From positions 8,835,303 to 8,899,302 of the forward strand of contig OW203722.1 in the NCBI GenBank assembly GCA_934045075.1: a DNA stretch of 64,000 bases, written 5' to 3'. Shown here piece after piece: positions 8,795 through 19,693 of the stretch. The position numbers and the translations under genes were made by a program. Each line of letters begins with the position of its first letter. Position 1 is the stretch's first letter. A model generated the notes under the pieces. It did not search any database and was not told the origin of the DNA. It saw only the letters and a list, made by a program, of their open reading frames with translations. The DNA comes from Yponomeuta sedellus. Lineage: Eukaryota; Arthropoda; Insecta; Lepidoptera; Yponomeutidae.

Positions 8795-9124
8795 AATTAC
8801 TAGTTTACGGTTCAGAGCTTGAAACTTATTAAACAAGTCCTCTTTTTATTCTAACAAAGGAATCCAAACCACACTTTATCTGAGAATTTATTGCTGTCAT
8901 ATAACCTATTGTCCTCTTTTGAGACGTAAGCAATTTTTTTTTATTATTTAAAGGAAAAAAATCTAAGCCACATCTCTGGAGGGGACACAACCCCGCCTAG
9001 TACATCCTCATTATTATATGCAATGCGAAGGCAAAGTTTATGTTAAGTTGTTTGTCTTATATAATTTCCTAGCTATTTTTAACCTGAGACTGTGGCCGCG
9101 CATCACACGGCAATATCCTGTCTC

Positions 9125-9342
9125 TTTGTCTTCGTCAGGCTATACTAGTCCACTGCTGGATATAGCCCTCCCCTAAAGAGCGCCACGTTGTGCTATCATA
9201 GGGGGTAATGCCCATAATCCCCACGCTGGGCATGCGGGTTGGGGATCGCAGTTCGGTGGAATCGTACTACAGGGGGCGCTGCTGCCCACCCCCCGGTTTG
9301 TGTCCCTTAGTCACCTTTTACGACACCCGCGGGAAGAATTGA
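9125..9342 (-). mobile_element. RTE-tailed SINE-like element, 5'-truncated
   Basis: Reverse orientation of the family at 242-503: cttcgtcaggctatactagt at the left and gacacccgcgggaagaatt at the right. The middle gggtaatgcccataatcccc and gcatgcgggttggggatcgc matches the copy at 34704-34886 closely. Confidence 0.75.
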
Positions 9343-9354
9343 AAGAATTAATTT

Positions 9355-9492
9355 GTCTCTATTCAGATCTTTTTTTATCTATCCGTAAAGTTTCATGTGA
9401 ATCCGTTTAGTCGTTGCTGCATGATCAAGCAAAAAACATGCAAACATATCCACAACCGTTCACTATTGTAATATTATGAGTAGGATTATGGT
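9355..9492 (+). mobile_element. Retroelement 3' end (…attatgagtaggatt)
   Basis: Contains aaagtttcatgtgaatccgt, tagtcgttgctgcatga and the ending taatattatgagtaggatt. This ending is widespread at the 3' ends of lepidopteran SINEs/LINEs. No ORF. Confidence 0.5.
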
Positions 9493-10029
9493 AGCGGCGA
9501 AACGAAACCTGACATCTGTGGCATTTATTTTGTGAACTGAGTGCGTTGAAAGGCTGAGGCTTAGCTCTCCCATCCACCGAATAAAGAGGGTAGACATCAG
9601 CATTAATATTCTATTAAAGTACCACGTGTTTTGTTTCGATTTCACTCCTAGTTTGCCCGGTTCGGAGGTTGCCCGGTTTGTGAGGTTATTCTCTAGTAAA
9701 TACTAGAGATAATAATAAACGTTCATTGCCAAGATTAATATAGACTGGCGCAGGTTTTCTAATCCCTTATTTCTGTACGGGCATTCTGTAAGTTTCTTAA
9801 ATAAGATCACCTTATATTAAGCTTTCCACGTTGTGAAAAGAGGGAAATAAAAGCAGTAAAATGTATGAGGATTAGGTTGCAAAATAAGTATTTAAGCTTC
9901 TATGATTTGGAACTGTTATATTTTGGAACTTTTATAATTATTTTTTTGAGATTTGGTCAAAAGTATTTTAATTTGATCTAAATCATGATTGAAATGTCAA
10001 CTTATAGTTGGTTACACCTGAGATTTCCT

Positions 10030-10240
10030 CACTTAGCCTCATAGTTCGACCATTGTACGTAGCTAGGCGCTGAGGTTTGTTAATACTTCAGACATTAGGG
10101 TTCCCTCACGTGGTATAACTTCACAAAAATCTACATAAAGGTAGAAAACGAAGTCATACATCCGGGATTCGAACCTATGACCTCCCGATTGAGAAGCCTG
10201 CGCACTACTGCTATGCTAACACCGCTCTCATGGTTACTTA
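10030..10240 (-). mobile_element. SINE family A with tRNA-like head
   Basis: The minus-strand tRNA head lies at about 10160-10236; on the plus strand it reads gggattcgaacctatgacct then cccgattgagaagcctg. The body to the left is decayed (gcgctgaggtttgttaat, ataacttcacaaaaatctac). Confidence 0.65.
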
Positions 10241-10798
10241 TAACTTATAATGAATAATTTTCCATTTTAAAACATTTTTACTTTGACTTTTGAAACAAAA
10301 ATTCATTTATTAAATATTGTTAGAACGAAGGAACTGAATGAAGGGAGTAACTATCGACTGCAAAAGAGTCATACTGGCCAGCACAAAAAAACAAAAATTT
10401 CAAATTAAGAATCATCCCAGTCATTTAATTAATCTTTAAAACAAAAGAAGACTTGAATTCGAACACGCCCATAGAAGCAGTGAGAATTTAAAAACAGAAC
10501 GGGAGGGAAATCCTCTAATTGCGGTGTCCTGCACGGCAGCTCTACGATAAACATGAATTATGTCGCCCGATGTCCGAGAGAGTCCGCCTAACTTTATTTT
10601 CTTACTTTGTCACCTGCTTGCCTGTGATAACACTCGCAGCAGGCAAAGATTTAATATATCAGCCAGACTCGGCATTTCTGATGCGGTCGGAACAATTTAG
10701 TGGCAAGGGGCTTTTGGGTTTTCATTTCGGTGTGGTTTTCGATGTCTGAAATAGTTTGTGCCTTGTTAGAAGATAATGGTGTAGGTACTTTTATGATG

Positions 10799-10826
10799 AT
10801 ACATAGATAGATAGATAGATAAATCA
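10799..10826. repeat. (GATA)n microsatellite
   Basis: A short run of gata units after atgatgataca. Confidence 0.8.
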
Positions 10827-10939
10827 TTTATTTGTATTAACGAGTATTTATACTGTATTTATAATGTGCAATTATTATTGTATTTTGTATTATATATTGT
10901 TATTATTGTGTATTGTTCCGGGTAGCAGGAAAAAAAAAA

Positions 10940-11480
10940 CGGTCTCAACTGAAAATCAGTTTTGCTGGTGATGTGGTTGTTCACAGCACACACCAGCAAT
11001 GCATGCTGATTTGGTTACCTTTTTCATTATATTATTTTTAATGCACTAGCCCGTGCTGGGGACAATTTTAAAAACCTATTAACGGTCTCAACTGAAAATC
11101 AGTTTTGCTGGTGATGTGATTGTTCACAGCACACACCAGCAATGCATGCTGATTTGGTTACCTTTTTCATTATATTATTTTTAATGCACTAACCCGTGCT
11201 GGGGACAATTTTAAAAACCTATTAACGGTCTCAACTGAAAATCAGTTTTGCTGGTGATGTGATTGTTCACAGCACACACCAGCAATGCATGCTGATTTGG
11301 TTACCTTTTTCATTATATTATTTTTAATGCACTAACCCGTGCTGAGGACAATTTTAAAAACCTATTCAGAGGCTAAAAATTCCACCCATGGATTCGAACC
11401 CGCGACCTCTGGCTATCCGTGCCAGCGCTCTTTCCAACTGAGCTAATGGGCGATGAGTCACCTATTAGCTGAATAGGTTT
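10940..11480 (-). mobile_element. 143-bp trimer linked to an FB-tRNA unit
   Basis: The unit starting cggtctcaactgaaaatcag begins at 10940, 11083 and 11226, giving a period of exactly 143. Each unit ends in the FB-tRNA tail/arm junction (aatgcactaacccgtgctg … ttaaaaacctatt). After the third unit the sequence continues into a minus-strand tRNA-like segment (11369-11455; ttcgaacccgcgacctctgg, then tccaactgagctaatgggcg) and an inverted remnant aataggtttttaa. Inside the unit, ttgctggtg and caccagcaa form a hairpin. The array extends the tail of this copy rather than its tRNA part. Confidence 0.8.
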
Positions 11481-11759
11481 TTAATACCTTTTTTATTGCC
11501 ACGAAGGCACAAGCAATTGTAAGATATTACTGTTTTTTTTTACTTTCTCATATTGATGTTCATCTTTCCCATAATTGTGTTACGTTTTATGTGTGTGCAT
11601 TTGTGGCAATTTAAATTAATGTTTTCTATCTTTATTCTTTCTTACTCCACTTACTGAGATTTGATTAGCTAGGAAAATAAATCGTAGTTTATTCTTGGCA
11701 GTTTGTAACTGATTTGTAAGCGGTGTTTAAGTTTTAGAATAAATATACTCACTTTTGTT

Positions 11760-11930
11760 TATTAGCCTTCATAATACGGTGTCCCACTGCAGGGACAGGT
11801 CTCCCCCCTTTCAGACCAAGATTTTCGGTCATTTGCCCCCTCTGACCACTCCAGCAAAAATTTGTCGAGATCATCCCGCCATCGTCTTCTCGGCCGCCCC
11901 CGTTTGCGATGACTTTATTTTTCTCACTTT
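11760..11930 (-). pseudogene. LINE ORF C-terminal relic (R-G-R-P-R-R-R-W type)
   Basis: The minus strand reads K-R-G-R-P-R-R-R-W-R-D-D-L-D-K-F-L-L-E-W, then A-N-D-R-K-S-W-S-E-R-G-E. This is the basic-plus-tryptophan C-terminal block of a non-RTE LINE family; its other copy is at 6990-7135. The frame breaks before the natural end. Confidence 0.7.
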
Positions 11931-11939
11931 ATTGTTCTA

Positions 11940-12679
11940 ACAAAACTTACCGAATTTATTGCCCTACAGGGTAAAAAATTATATAACGACGCTTGCGATT
12001 CCTTTGAACGTCATTGTAGGTAAATATTAAATCCTTGGTTTTTCTCGGTGCAATTTGCATGAACATTTTCTTTGCGCATTTAAATGCGCCTGAAAAACCG
12101 CAGGATAATGTTTTAGTTTGTCCTACTTTCCGAATTACTTTACTAAAAATATTATGTAAGTCATGATAAGAGAATTTAAAGTTTATTTGTGTTTCTAGCT
12201 ACAAAAGTGTAGATTTTGGTATAACTTGACGAAGTGAATTCGATACTTGATTTTTTTTTGTATGCAATAATACTCAAACGTCCCCTTTACACTCGACGTA
12301 ATTGTTTTCAAAATATGCAATAAGTAAAATTATGAGAAATAAACTTATTGAAACTTTAGATCGTATCATATTGGGACTAGGTCAAGTGATGGTGTTGCGT
12401 AAAGTTATTATTCTTGTTATTGTCTTACATTATTGCAAGGAAACACCAAAAACATTACGGCAGAATTTTGCAGTCAATAGCAGCGAAGATTTGCATAACT
12501 CAGTCAACTAAATCTCCTGTTTAGAATGAAATACTAAACAGAAGACCGCTTATGATAGTTATATAGTGAGTATAAATACTAAAATTTTTTGTTTTATTTT
12601 AAGAGATTTTCTCAGATTGATAATATTGGATTGGATAATATTGGAGTTTCTGGAAAAACCTACGTTCCAAGAATGTAAG
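11940..12679. other. Unassigned stretch
   Basis: A 69-codon frame at 12302-12511 shows no motif. ttggataatattgga is duplicated near 12635. Nothing else seen. Confidence 0.35.
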
Positions 12680-12790
12680 ATAAGATAAGAATATTCTTTA
12701 TTGTATACCGGAAAAATAGTTACAGAAACGGCAGATACAAAAGATCACATGCAATTGGCGGCCTTATGGCGGCGTACGCGAAAATCAGAA
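12680..12790 (-). mobile_element. Bm1/BMC1-like 3' tail fragment
   Basis: The plus strand starts gataagataagaatattctt, then tattgtataccgg and ggcggccttatggc, the reverse of the tail consensus. Confidence 0.5.
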
Positions 12791-13134
12791 AATACTATTC
12801 TGAAATATGCGCTCTACGCACTCTGCCACTTTTGCAGCCTCCATTTATTAATTGTCCTAAGTAGAAGAATGCCTATGCTAACACATATTATGATCCCAAG
12901 CATTATTTATCAGATAGTACTACTACAAAGCAGTAAAATGTCATAATAATTTAATATCTTTATTTTAAGCAAACAAACTTTGATAAAACTTAAGTTGTCG
13001 TAAATGACACGACATTCTAATTGACATGTTTTAAGTAGATGTCATGTTAATCAAATTGCTCTTAAATTTGGTTGGCGTTTCTCTACCTCTCTTTCCCTCT
13101 GATTCTCCTTCTATAATGTTTTTTATGTAATGTA

Positions 13135-13320
13135 AAGTCGTTAAGCCAAGTCAGAGGCCTACTGGTCGGATTGATAACTTCTGACAGTAAGGCCCACCAC
13201 TGTCTTACAATCCTCCACCAACCCGGACTTGGCTCCCGTGGTGGAATATGGCCTAACCTTCCTGCGATGCAGGAAAAGACCCATGCCCCAGAGCAGTGGG
13301 GATACAAGACCTAATATTGA
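13135..13320 (+). mobile_element. 5S-like SINE, 3' half
   Basis: Contains gttaagccaagtcagaggcc, ttctgacagtaaggccc, acaatcctccaccaacccgg and ccccagagcagtggggatac. This is the 3' body of the 5S-like family; the promoter half is missing. Confidence 0.7.
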
Positions 13321-14039
13321 TTTTTTTTACACTGATATAAAGGTGGCGTACAGTAGACTGTATCCACCGTGCGTACCAATAAATAAGATATACTCGTAAA
13401 GGGGGATACTTTTAAAAATGAGCCGGTTTCAAATGATTCGTTTAGTTCGGGTTCTTCACATGGAGTGGTAAAACAAGAGGGAGTTCTTAGAGAGGCGAAG
13501 GATCTTCTGCGCGTTTCCCTATTTAGCCCTGTCTTGGAAACCAAATGCAAGCTTCTATCTTCGAGTACTTATCCAAACGTTGTGCGTTACATCTCGGCAC
13601 CCCCGACAAAAAGCGGAAGGACTTCCTAACGCAGGTTTAATGGGCACCCGACGCGACTGGAGCAATAATCCCGGTAATTGCTGGCAGGCCTCCTGCATAC
13701 TGAGCAGACGCAGATGCTCGCCGAAATTAGCGTTGTTTAGTCTCCCAAGGAACAAATTTGAAATAATGACGCAATTTGTTTGGCATCAGTCGCGGCCCTG
13801 CTCTGGGGTGTAGCGTTTCGACGCAATTGGGCTGAAAGCACATTTTTTCAGGTTTCATATGGCCTAGAGCGCTCTGTAATATTGCCTGTATATAGATTAT
13901 ATAGATGGATGGCAGATAAAGATGGATTTGTAATCTATAAATTGTAATTTATTGTTAACAATGTAGCCTAAACTAAATACGTCTTTTGTCGTGAGGAATC
14001 TTGTTTGGCTGCGCACCTATTGGCATGCTTTCCTGTGAG
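13321..14039. other. Unassigned, moderately GC-rich stretch
   Basis: 13420-13810 has less AT than its flanks and overlapping frames on both strands (for example 13311-13550 minus and 13580-13813 plus). None shows a domain. It could be decayed retroelement sequence. Confidence 0.3.
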
Positions 14040-14185
14040 CTAGGCTTACTAAGCTGACAGGATGGCATAGTTGCTGGGCAAGCCTGCTCCATCTAAAACA
14101 ACAATGTCCCAGACACTGCAGCGTCTCAGTGATCTAGTGCGAGTGAAGGTGCCACTGGACGCTGTATAAATAATCTCATTACGAA
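14040..14185 (+). repeat. Dispersed repeat shared with 60605-60710
   Basis: acaatgtcccagacactgca, gcgtctcag, gtgaaggtgccactggac and gctgtataaat match 60605-60710 in reverse orientation. Just upstream, gtgaggaatcttgtttggct resembles 47517-47550. Probably the untranslated 3' part of a retroelement; class unknown. Confidence 0.5.
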
Positions 14186-14317
14186 GATGCAAAGGCCAAA
14201 GTAAGTGTACGTCCTACTGCACGATACAGGCCTTCTCAAAGAGAGAGAGAGAGAATGTATTATTACACACACAATAAATGTATTATAGACTGTAAAGTTT
14301 TAAAAATCAAAAGTATA

Positions 14318-14457
14318 TTATATTCTTTTTAATGCACTAACACGTGGTAAGGACAATTTAAAAAAACCTATTTAGAGGCTAAAAAATTCCACCCATGCCG
14401 GGACTGGTGGAAAATTCCGGCATGGGTGGAATTTTTTGGCCTCTAAATAGGTTTTTT
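14318..14457 (-). mobile_element. FB-tRNA hairpin element 3 (short)
   Basis: A 140 bp insertion flanked by aaaatcaaaagtata (14303-14317) and aaaatcaaatgtata (14458-14472), a 15 bp TSD with one mismatch. Arms 14361-14401 and 14417-14457 are 41 bases with a 15-base loop. The tail (aatgcactaacacgtggtaa on the plus strand) lies outside the left arm, as in copy 1. The arms stop before the B box, so this copy is the shortest. Confidence 0.8.
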
Positions 14458-14659
14458 AAAATCAAATGTATAGTTGTGGAGGGGCGGGATCTTTATGTAA
14501 TGGGTTTTGTAAATAAACAAAATAAAATAATCTCCTGGCACAGGTGTTGTACACTTATAGGGAGATCGCAACCTTGTAAATTCTGTTTTATTTTTTCTAG
14601 TTTTAGAAATGAACATATTTACATTTTTTTCATATATTCAAAGTTTCTCTCCATATTAT

Positions 14660-14770
14660 CCTTCACCTATGCAACTTAGAAAACAAAGTCATTGGAAAAG
14701 TCATGTCGGGATATAAAACCACGACCTCTTGAATGCGATGATCATTCGAGCGCCCTAACCACCGAAATTA
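14660..14770 (-). mobile_element. SINE family A tRNA-like head, decayed
   Basis: gaaaacaaagtcattgg is followed by gtcgggatataaaaccacga and cctcttgaatgcg, the reverse of a family A head with a damaged B box. Confidence 0.45.
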
Positions 14771-14970
14771 TGGCCAATTTTGGAAGTACCGTTTGACTTG
14801 CTTGCAAAGCGCACATTTCCCTGACAGGAAGTAAAGGCGCTTTAGCAGCTACTTAATCCCCTTCGTAGCAGCGTATGAAAACGGCAGCGATGAACTTACC
14901 CTTATTGTGTAAACTTCCGTACGTTGCATACGTTCTGTGATGGCGAGCATTGGTTAAACCACAAGTACGC

Positions 14971-15500
14971 GCAATCTCCTATGGATAAGTTAACTGTCAC
15001 ATTTTCATGCTCTGGATATGTACATATCTCCACCGATCCACAAAATATTTAAATTAAATTACGCTTCTTTACTACCGCAATCTTCTATGGATTAGTTAAC
15101 TGTCACATTTTCATGCTCTGGATATGCGCATATCTCCACCGATCCACTAAATATTTAAATTAAATTACGCTTCTTTACTACCGCAATCTCCAATGGATAA
15201 GTTAACTGTCACATTTTCATGCTCTGGATATGCGCATATCTCCACCGATCCACAAAATATTTAAATTAAATTACGCTTCCTAACTACCGCAATCTCCTAT
15301 GGATAAGTTAACTGTCACATTTTCATGCTCTGGATATGCGCATATCTCCACCGATCCACCAAATATTTAAATTAAATTACGCTTCCTAACTATCGCAATC
15401 TCCTATGGATAAGTTAACTGTCACATTTTCATGCTCTGGATATGCGCATATCTCCACCGATCCACAAAATATTTAAATTAAATTACGCTTCTTTACTACC
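14971..15500. repeat. Tandem repeat, five units of 106 bp
   Basis: Units start at 14971, 15077, 15183, 15289 and 15395, giving exact 106 bp spacing. Each has tggataagttaactgtcac, attttcatgctctgga, the palindrome gatatgcgcatatc and ccaccgatccac. Units are more than about 95% alike by eye. No Helitron end was securely identified around it. Confidence 0.92.
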
Positions 15501-15587
15501 CAGGTTTAGTTACTAACACAGCTTACGCTAGTCGTAAAGTAACAGGTCAACGTAAAATAAGCTTTATTTGTAAAATGAAAATGTAAT

Positions 15588-15768
15588 TTTTGAACTAAAA
15601 CTTTCGTAAGCGCAACACATTGTGATGTGCCCGCAGTTTGAGACGAGCAACCGACGACGCAACTCCGTCTCTGCTAACCATGATTAAGCTCTGCGAATCG
15701 GAGCGAAACCTAGTCGGACTTTTCCGATATAACAACACCCGTAAGTAGATCCGGACTAAAAGTCTACA
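15588..15768 (-). mobile_element. PLE terminal-arm relic
   Basis: tttgaactaaaactttcgta, then a foreign junction (gatgtgcccgcagttt), then gagacgagcaaccgacgacg through to actaaaagtctac. It carries the tail and the pLTR-like arm of the element at 5555-6361 but none of its ORF. A few substitutions mark it as older. Confidence 0.75.
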
Positions 15769-15889
15769 AGGTATGTCATGATTGTGGTGGAAAATTTTCA
15801 ATTTTACAAGAAAATTACGCAACCAAGATTAAATAAAACGCCTGTAAGAATCGTGTTTTTATAAACAAGGCTGTAAGTCTGCACTATAT

Positions 15890-16325
15890 TTTTTTATATT
15901 GCGTATAAACGTTCCTCTGCAGGCCACAGGCCTTCTCTTAGTGAAAAAGTATGGGCTTAATTATCACACGTAGGTACTCATTGCGGATTGGCAATCTTGA
16001 CACCTACAGACACTCATGTTTTTCCACGATGTTTTTCTTCACAGTTAGCCAGTGATATTGCTTTTATAACTTCACAAAAGTGTAAACTTAAAAAACATAG
16101 TCATTGGTAGATGCCCGTACTGGGAATCGAACCAGGGTCTCCCGCTTCCGAGTCCATTCTTCTACACACAGGGCTATCGCTGTTCAATAATCTTCTTCTT
16201 CTTCAGGCTATATTTATGTAGTCCACTGCTGGACATAGCCCTCCCCTAATGAGCGCCATAGCGCCCTGTCTTCAGCTTGCCGCAAGCAGCATCTGCCGGC
16301 AGTTCAATAATAATAAATCATTAAA
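15890..16325 (-). mobile_element. SINE family A split by an RTE insertion
   Basis: Body from gcgtataaacgttcctctgc to cacagttagccagtgatatt, then tRNA-like head near 16105-16181 (gggaatcgaaccagggtctc on the plus strand). The head is interrupted at gttcaataat by an RTE end. Confidence 0.6.
16192..16301 (-). mobile_element. Very short RTE 3' end with 10 bp TSD
   Basis: gttcaataat at 16182-16191 and 16302-16311 flanks 110 bases that read, in reverse, the RTE C-terminal W-R-S-L-G-E-G-Y-V-Q-Q-W-T and a gaagaagaag tail. A severely 5'-truncated LINE inserted into a SINE. Confidence 0.8.
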
Positions 16326-17544
16326 ATTAAAAGTTTCCTCCACCGTAAAATCGACCTTTAGAGCGAAATACAGATTAACAACACAACGTTGACACACCAG
16401 TGATACAGCATTTTTACTGGTCATACACATTTTTAATCCATTGTTTTTTCTAAAGATATATTGGTACAAAATATAAATAAATGGCCAAACAAAACACCGA
16501 ACTGCTGCGCCGCACTCTTCCGCCCATCGACTCTGTAAATAATCCAAAATTAATGAGGTTGTAATTAAAGTGGTATGTTTGTACAAACACGCGGCAAACC
16601 CTCACATCAAAGGCTGGGGATGAAGATTAAACACTGATGCGTTTGCGCCACGCGACCGTATTAAACTCCAACCAAAATAAGTCTACCTTCTAAACAAGGA
16701 AAACTAGATCTAAGCTACTTTTAACAAAGGTTACGTGAGGTGTAAAATAAAACTTGTGGATTGCTAAAGAGCTTGTAAGAGTCGCCTGTGATACAAGTAT
16801 GTAACTATCAACGGTCATGGGATTTGTTGTAATTGAGTACGTTTAGAAAGAGAAAGGCTTCTGCAGAGTCGTCTAGCAAAATTCACTAAACTATTATATT
16901 TATGGACAAAAAGTTTCTTCATAGATAAGATTAAAAAGACATGATAGAAAAAATATAAAAAATCCTCTGACTTGATAAAGTATCTACCACATTCGTCCGT
17001 CTTTATACCGCATCGCCAGGTGATCCGTCCATCACCACTTCACACCCGAGATTCGGATATCGGGCATCGGAAAAAGGTCGCCAATATTGGTAACATTGCA
17101 ACTTGGTCCATTGAACTACTACTGTTTATAAAAGAAGGAGCGGTTAATAACTCGTGCACTACTTATAGTTTTCCAGTAATTTGGCCTCTATTGTTCCAAA
17201 AATAAAGGGCAATAATATCAAGACGGTGGAAAGCAATCTGTGCTAAAAGCTTACTGTTATTCGATAGCGTATATCGGGTATCAATTTCAATACTATTATA
17301 GCGCAATAACCTAGATGCGTAAGCACTCTGGACACAAACTGTTGCCACACAGATGGTCCGTTTACACTTTTTTTCCAAATACTAATGGTATGCTCTTTCA
17401 TTTTACGCTTCAGTTCTAGAAGTCATAAATAAACAATCGGTATTCAAATTTTCTGTTAAGCAAAAAATATTTTTATCACTTTTCAAGTTCATTTACTGTT
17501 GCAGGACTCTAAAGCCTTTTTGGACCGGAAAACGGGGGCAAGCA
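16326..17544. other. Unassigned stretch
   Basis: Several chance frames (such as 16272-16586 minus) lack recognisable domains. No repeat family identified. Confidence 0.35.
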
Positions 17545-17712
17545 GATTTCTTCTTCTTCTTCCGGCTATGTTATGTAGTCCACTGCTGGATATAGCCCTT
17601 CCCTAATGAGCGCCATAGCGCCCTATCTTCAGCTTGCCGCATCCAGCATCCACCTGCAGTTTTTCGCAGATCGTCATCCCACCTAGTCGGAGGGCGTCCT
17701 ACACTACTTTCT
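17545..17712 (-). pseudogene. RTE-type LINE 3' end
   Basis: ttcttcttcttccggctatg, tagtccactgctggatatag, cgcatccagcatccacctgc and cgtcatcccacctagtcgga read in reverse as the RTE C-terminus. No clear TSD. Confidence 0.7.
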
Positions 17713-18354
17713 CTTTGATCCGCAGAAATGTATCATGGCGAATATATGGCAACTGGATTGACTTGCATTATTAGCAAAGACAGACTTAGTTCTATTCATG
17801 TTTGCATGCGACTTTGCTGGATTACCTACCATTTCTTTTGAATGGAAAAGGAATGGCGAGTCCTACTCGCGCTTGTACAGTTTTGTATATTTTGATCAGA
17901 TTTAGAAATTATTGTTTTATATAGTACCTAAACCGATAGCAGCCACTCTGGGAGAGGTCTACTTGTATCTATTAGTGTGTGGATATAACCTGAGCTTCTT
18001 TTCCTCTACGGGCTACACACCTTAAATCGCAGCCTGAGTTGACAATGAATTACCGACCACATTGCTACCTTCGTCTACAGCCAGCTCTAGTCACTTGCCG
18101 TACACATACTTATTAATGTAACTAAAACGACGTTATTCTGTGAAGCGTCTACCTCAACTACTATGTAACATATTTAAATCTAGTGTCACAGTATGAGTGA
18201 GATATGAGGCGGTGAAAAAGGAAGAAATGGCGGACTCACCAGAGCTGATTCCTTGGTTGGGAGATGATATGAGCCGACGATGAGGATTATAATATCGATT
18301 AGCTGAATGTGAGTGTCCAATGCACAATAATTAATCAATATCGGGTTTAGCTTA

Positions 18355-18480
18355 TGGGCCGGCCGGCGCGCGCGCACAGACACTTGACTGAGAGAGGTCG
18401 CCGCCGGCGAGGCGGGGCAGTGTTGCCAGCGAGCGGAGTCTTTCCCGTCTTGCGTCAAAATTGAGCTGATCGTCGCGTGG
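18355..18480. promoter_or_regulatory. Small CpG/GC-rich patch
   Basis: About 125 bases rich in CG (gggccggccggcgcgcgcgc, gtcgccgccggcgaggcggg) within AT-rich sequence. It belongs to no repeat recognised in the window. It could mark a promoter or first exon of a gene extending elsewhere, or may simply be local composition. No clear Inr/DPE or ORF supports the promoter idea. Confidence 0.25.
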
Positions 18481-18524
18481 CGCGAATACAGTATTTGCTA
18501 TCGAATTTCTCCGAAACAACTTCA

Positions 18525-18960
18525 CGGATTATTTTTATGTAGCATTTATACTTCCTACTGCAGGGCACAAGCCTTCTCTCACAAAGAGAGAGTATGGGCT
18601 TAGTTACGACGCGTGTCCACCGCAGATTAGTATTTTCAAGTGATTAGGTTTTTGAGCACCTCAGCCACTATTTCCTCACGATATTTTCCTTCACCTTTGA
18701 CGAGTGGTATTGTTACTATAATTTCACTATTTGTGCCGCCTGAGACAAAACAATGCCTGTAGACGACGCTGTACCGACTTTTGCACTCGCCTTCTTATAA
18801 ATTAACTAGTTACAAACTAGTTACTTATCTTAAAAACAAATAAAGAAGAATTTCACAAATACACATAAAATTGAAAAAAAAAAGTGATTGGTACATGCTG
18901 AGACACGAACCCATGCCCTCCCGATTGAGAAGCCCGCTCCGCTACTACCGCCCAGTTTTT
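18525..18960 (-). mobile_element. SINE family A, tRNA head present, interrupted
   Basis: Tail gtagcatttatacttcctac at the left; tRNA-like head at 18895-18957 (acacgaacccatgccctccc, gattgagaagcccg on the plus strand). About 110 bases near 18730-18850 are not family A and may be an insertion. Confidence 0.6.
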
Positions 18961-19128
18961 ATTAATGTATTTCTGGATATTTAGCAGATCTTAAACCAGG
19001 TCATATAATTAATATGGCAAAATAATATTGCCACCTTCTGGGCGGCAATATTAGGCGTGAGGTTATATTAATAATAATTTAGTTAAATAACATTTGTGGG
19101 TTCGGCTAGTAAATATATAACTACACCT

Positions 19129-19396
19129 TGTAACGGTGCAAACCTCTTCACACCATTTTTATTTCTTTTTCTATCTATCATTTTCAAATATTTAAATTAC
19201 GTCACGCATTATTCGATTTCCCTCATTTTTTATCACTACTACTTTACCCTTCGACCAGATCCGACTATTTTACCTGCTTATCCGTTTTTATCCAGTTTTC
19301 TGTTTTATTAAAATATTACTACATATCTACAAATAAAGCCACAATTGAAGTCGTTCCAGTGTTTATTATTATTATAAAAGATATACAACGTTCTAA
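19129..19396 (+). mobile_element. 5' LTR of an LTR retrotransposon
   Basis: 268 bp, beginning tgtaacggtgcaaacctctt and ending acaacgttctaa, directly followed by a primer-binding site. A second copy of this LTR stands alone at 58951-59242 and begins with the same tgtaacggtgcaaacctctt. The internal region after the PBS is cut off near 19690, so only the LTR, leader and a small 5' coding piece remain. Confidence 0.75.
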
Positions 19397-19408
19397 TGGC
19401 GCCCAACG
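19397..19408 (+). other. Retrotransposon primer-binding site
   Basis: tggcgcccaacg immediately follows the LTR. It is the kind of 3' terminal tRNA complement, starting TGGCGCCCA, used by many LTR elements (tRNA-Lys type). The match weakens after 12 bases. Confidence 0.7.
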
Positions 19409-19568
19409 TTCACCACCGTTCCACGTATTATGCACTCCTCTGCTCCTTCTCAGGCTCTCTTCTTCTGTGCGAGCGCTCACAAGCTCGAACCAGGTCACGC
19501 CCACTGAGACCTCCCGAGGAACGATAATCTCCGCCTGACATGCGATCGACGAGAAAATCCCTTCTACA

Positions 19569-19664
19569 ATGGAAAGAAAACACAGGTTGGCTGAATTGGA
19601 CGTACTAAAGGAAAATCTATTCGCATTGAAAAGCAATGATTGTTTCGTCTTCTCCTGGTTTTGA
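19569..19664 (+). pseudogene. Short leader ORF, possible start of gag
   Basis: First ATG about 160 bases after the PBS; 31 codons, beginning M-E-R-K-H-R-L-A-E-L-D-V and ending in TGA. Its position fits the start of gag, but it is too short to show a domain. It is truncated where the Bm1-like tail begins. Confidence 0.35.
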
Positions 19665-19693
19665 GTCCTGGTTTTGATAAGAGGTACGATTTC

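Noticed and set aside
14971..15500. CRISPR-like array
   Set aside because: Direct repeats without unique spacers in a eukaryotic context; a tandem satellite.
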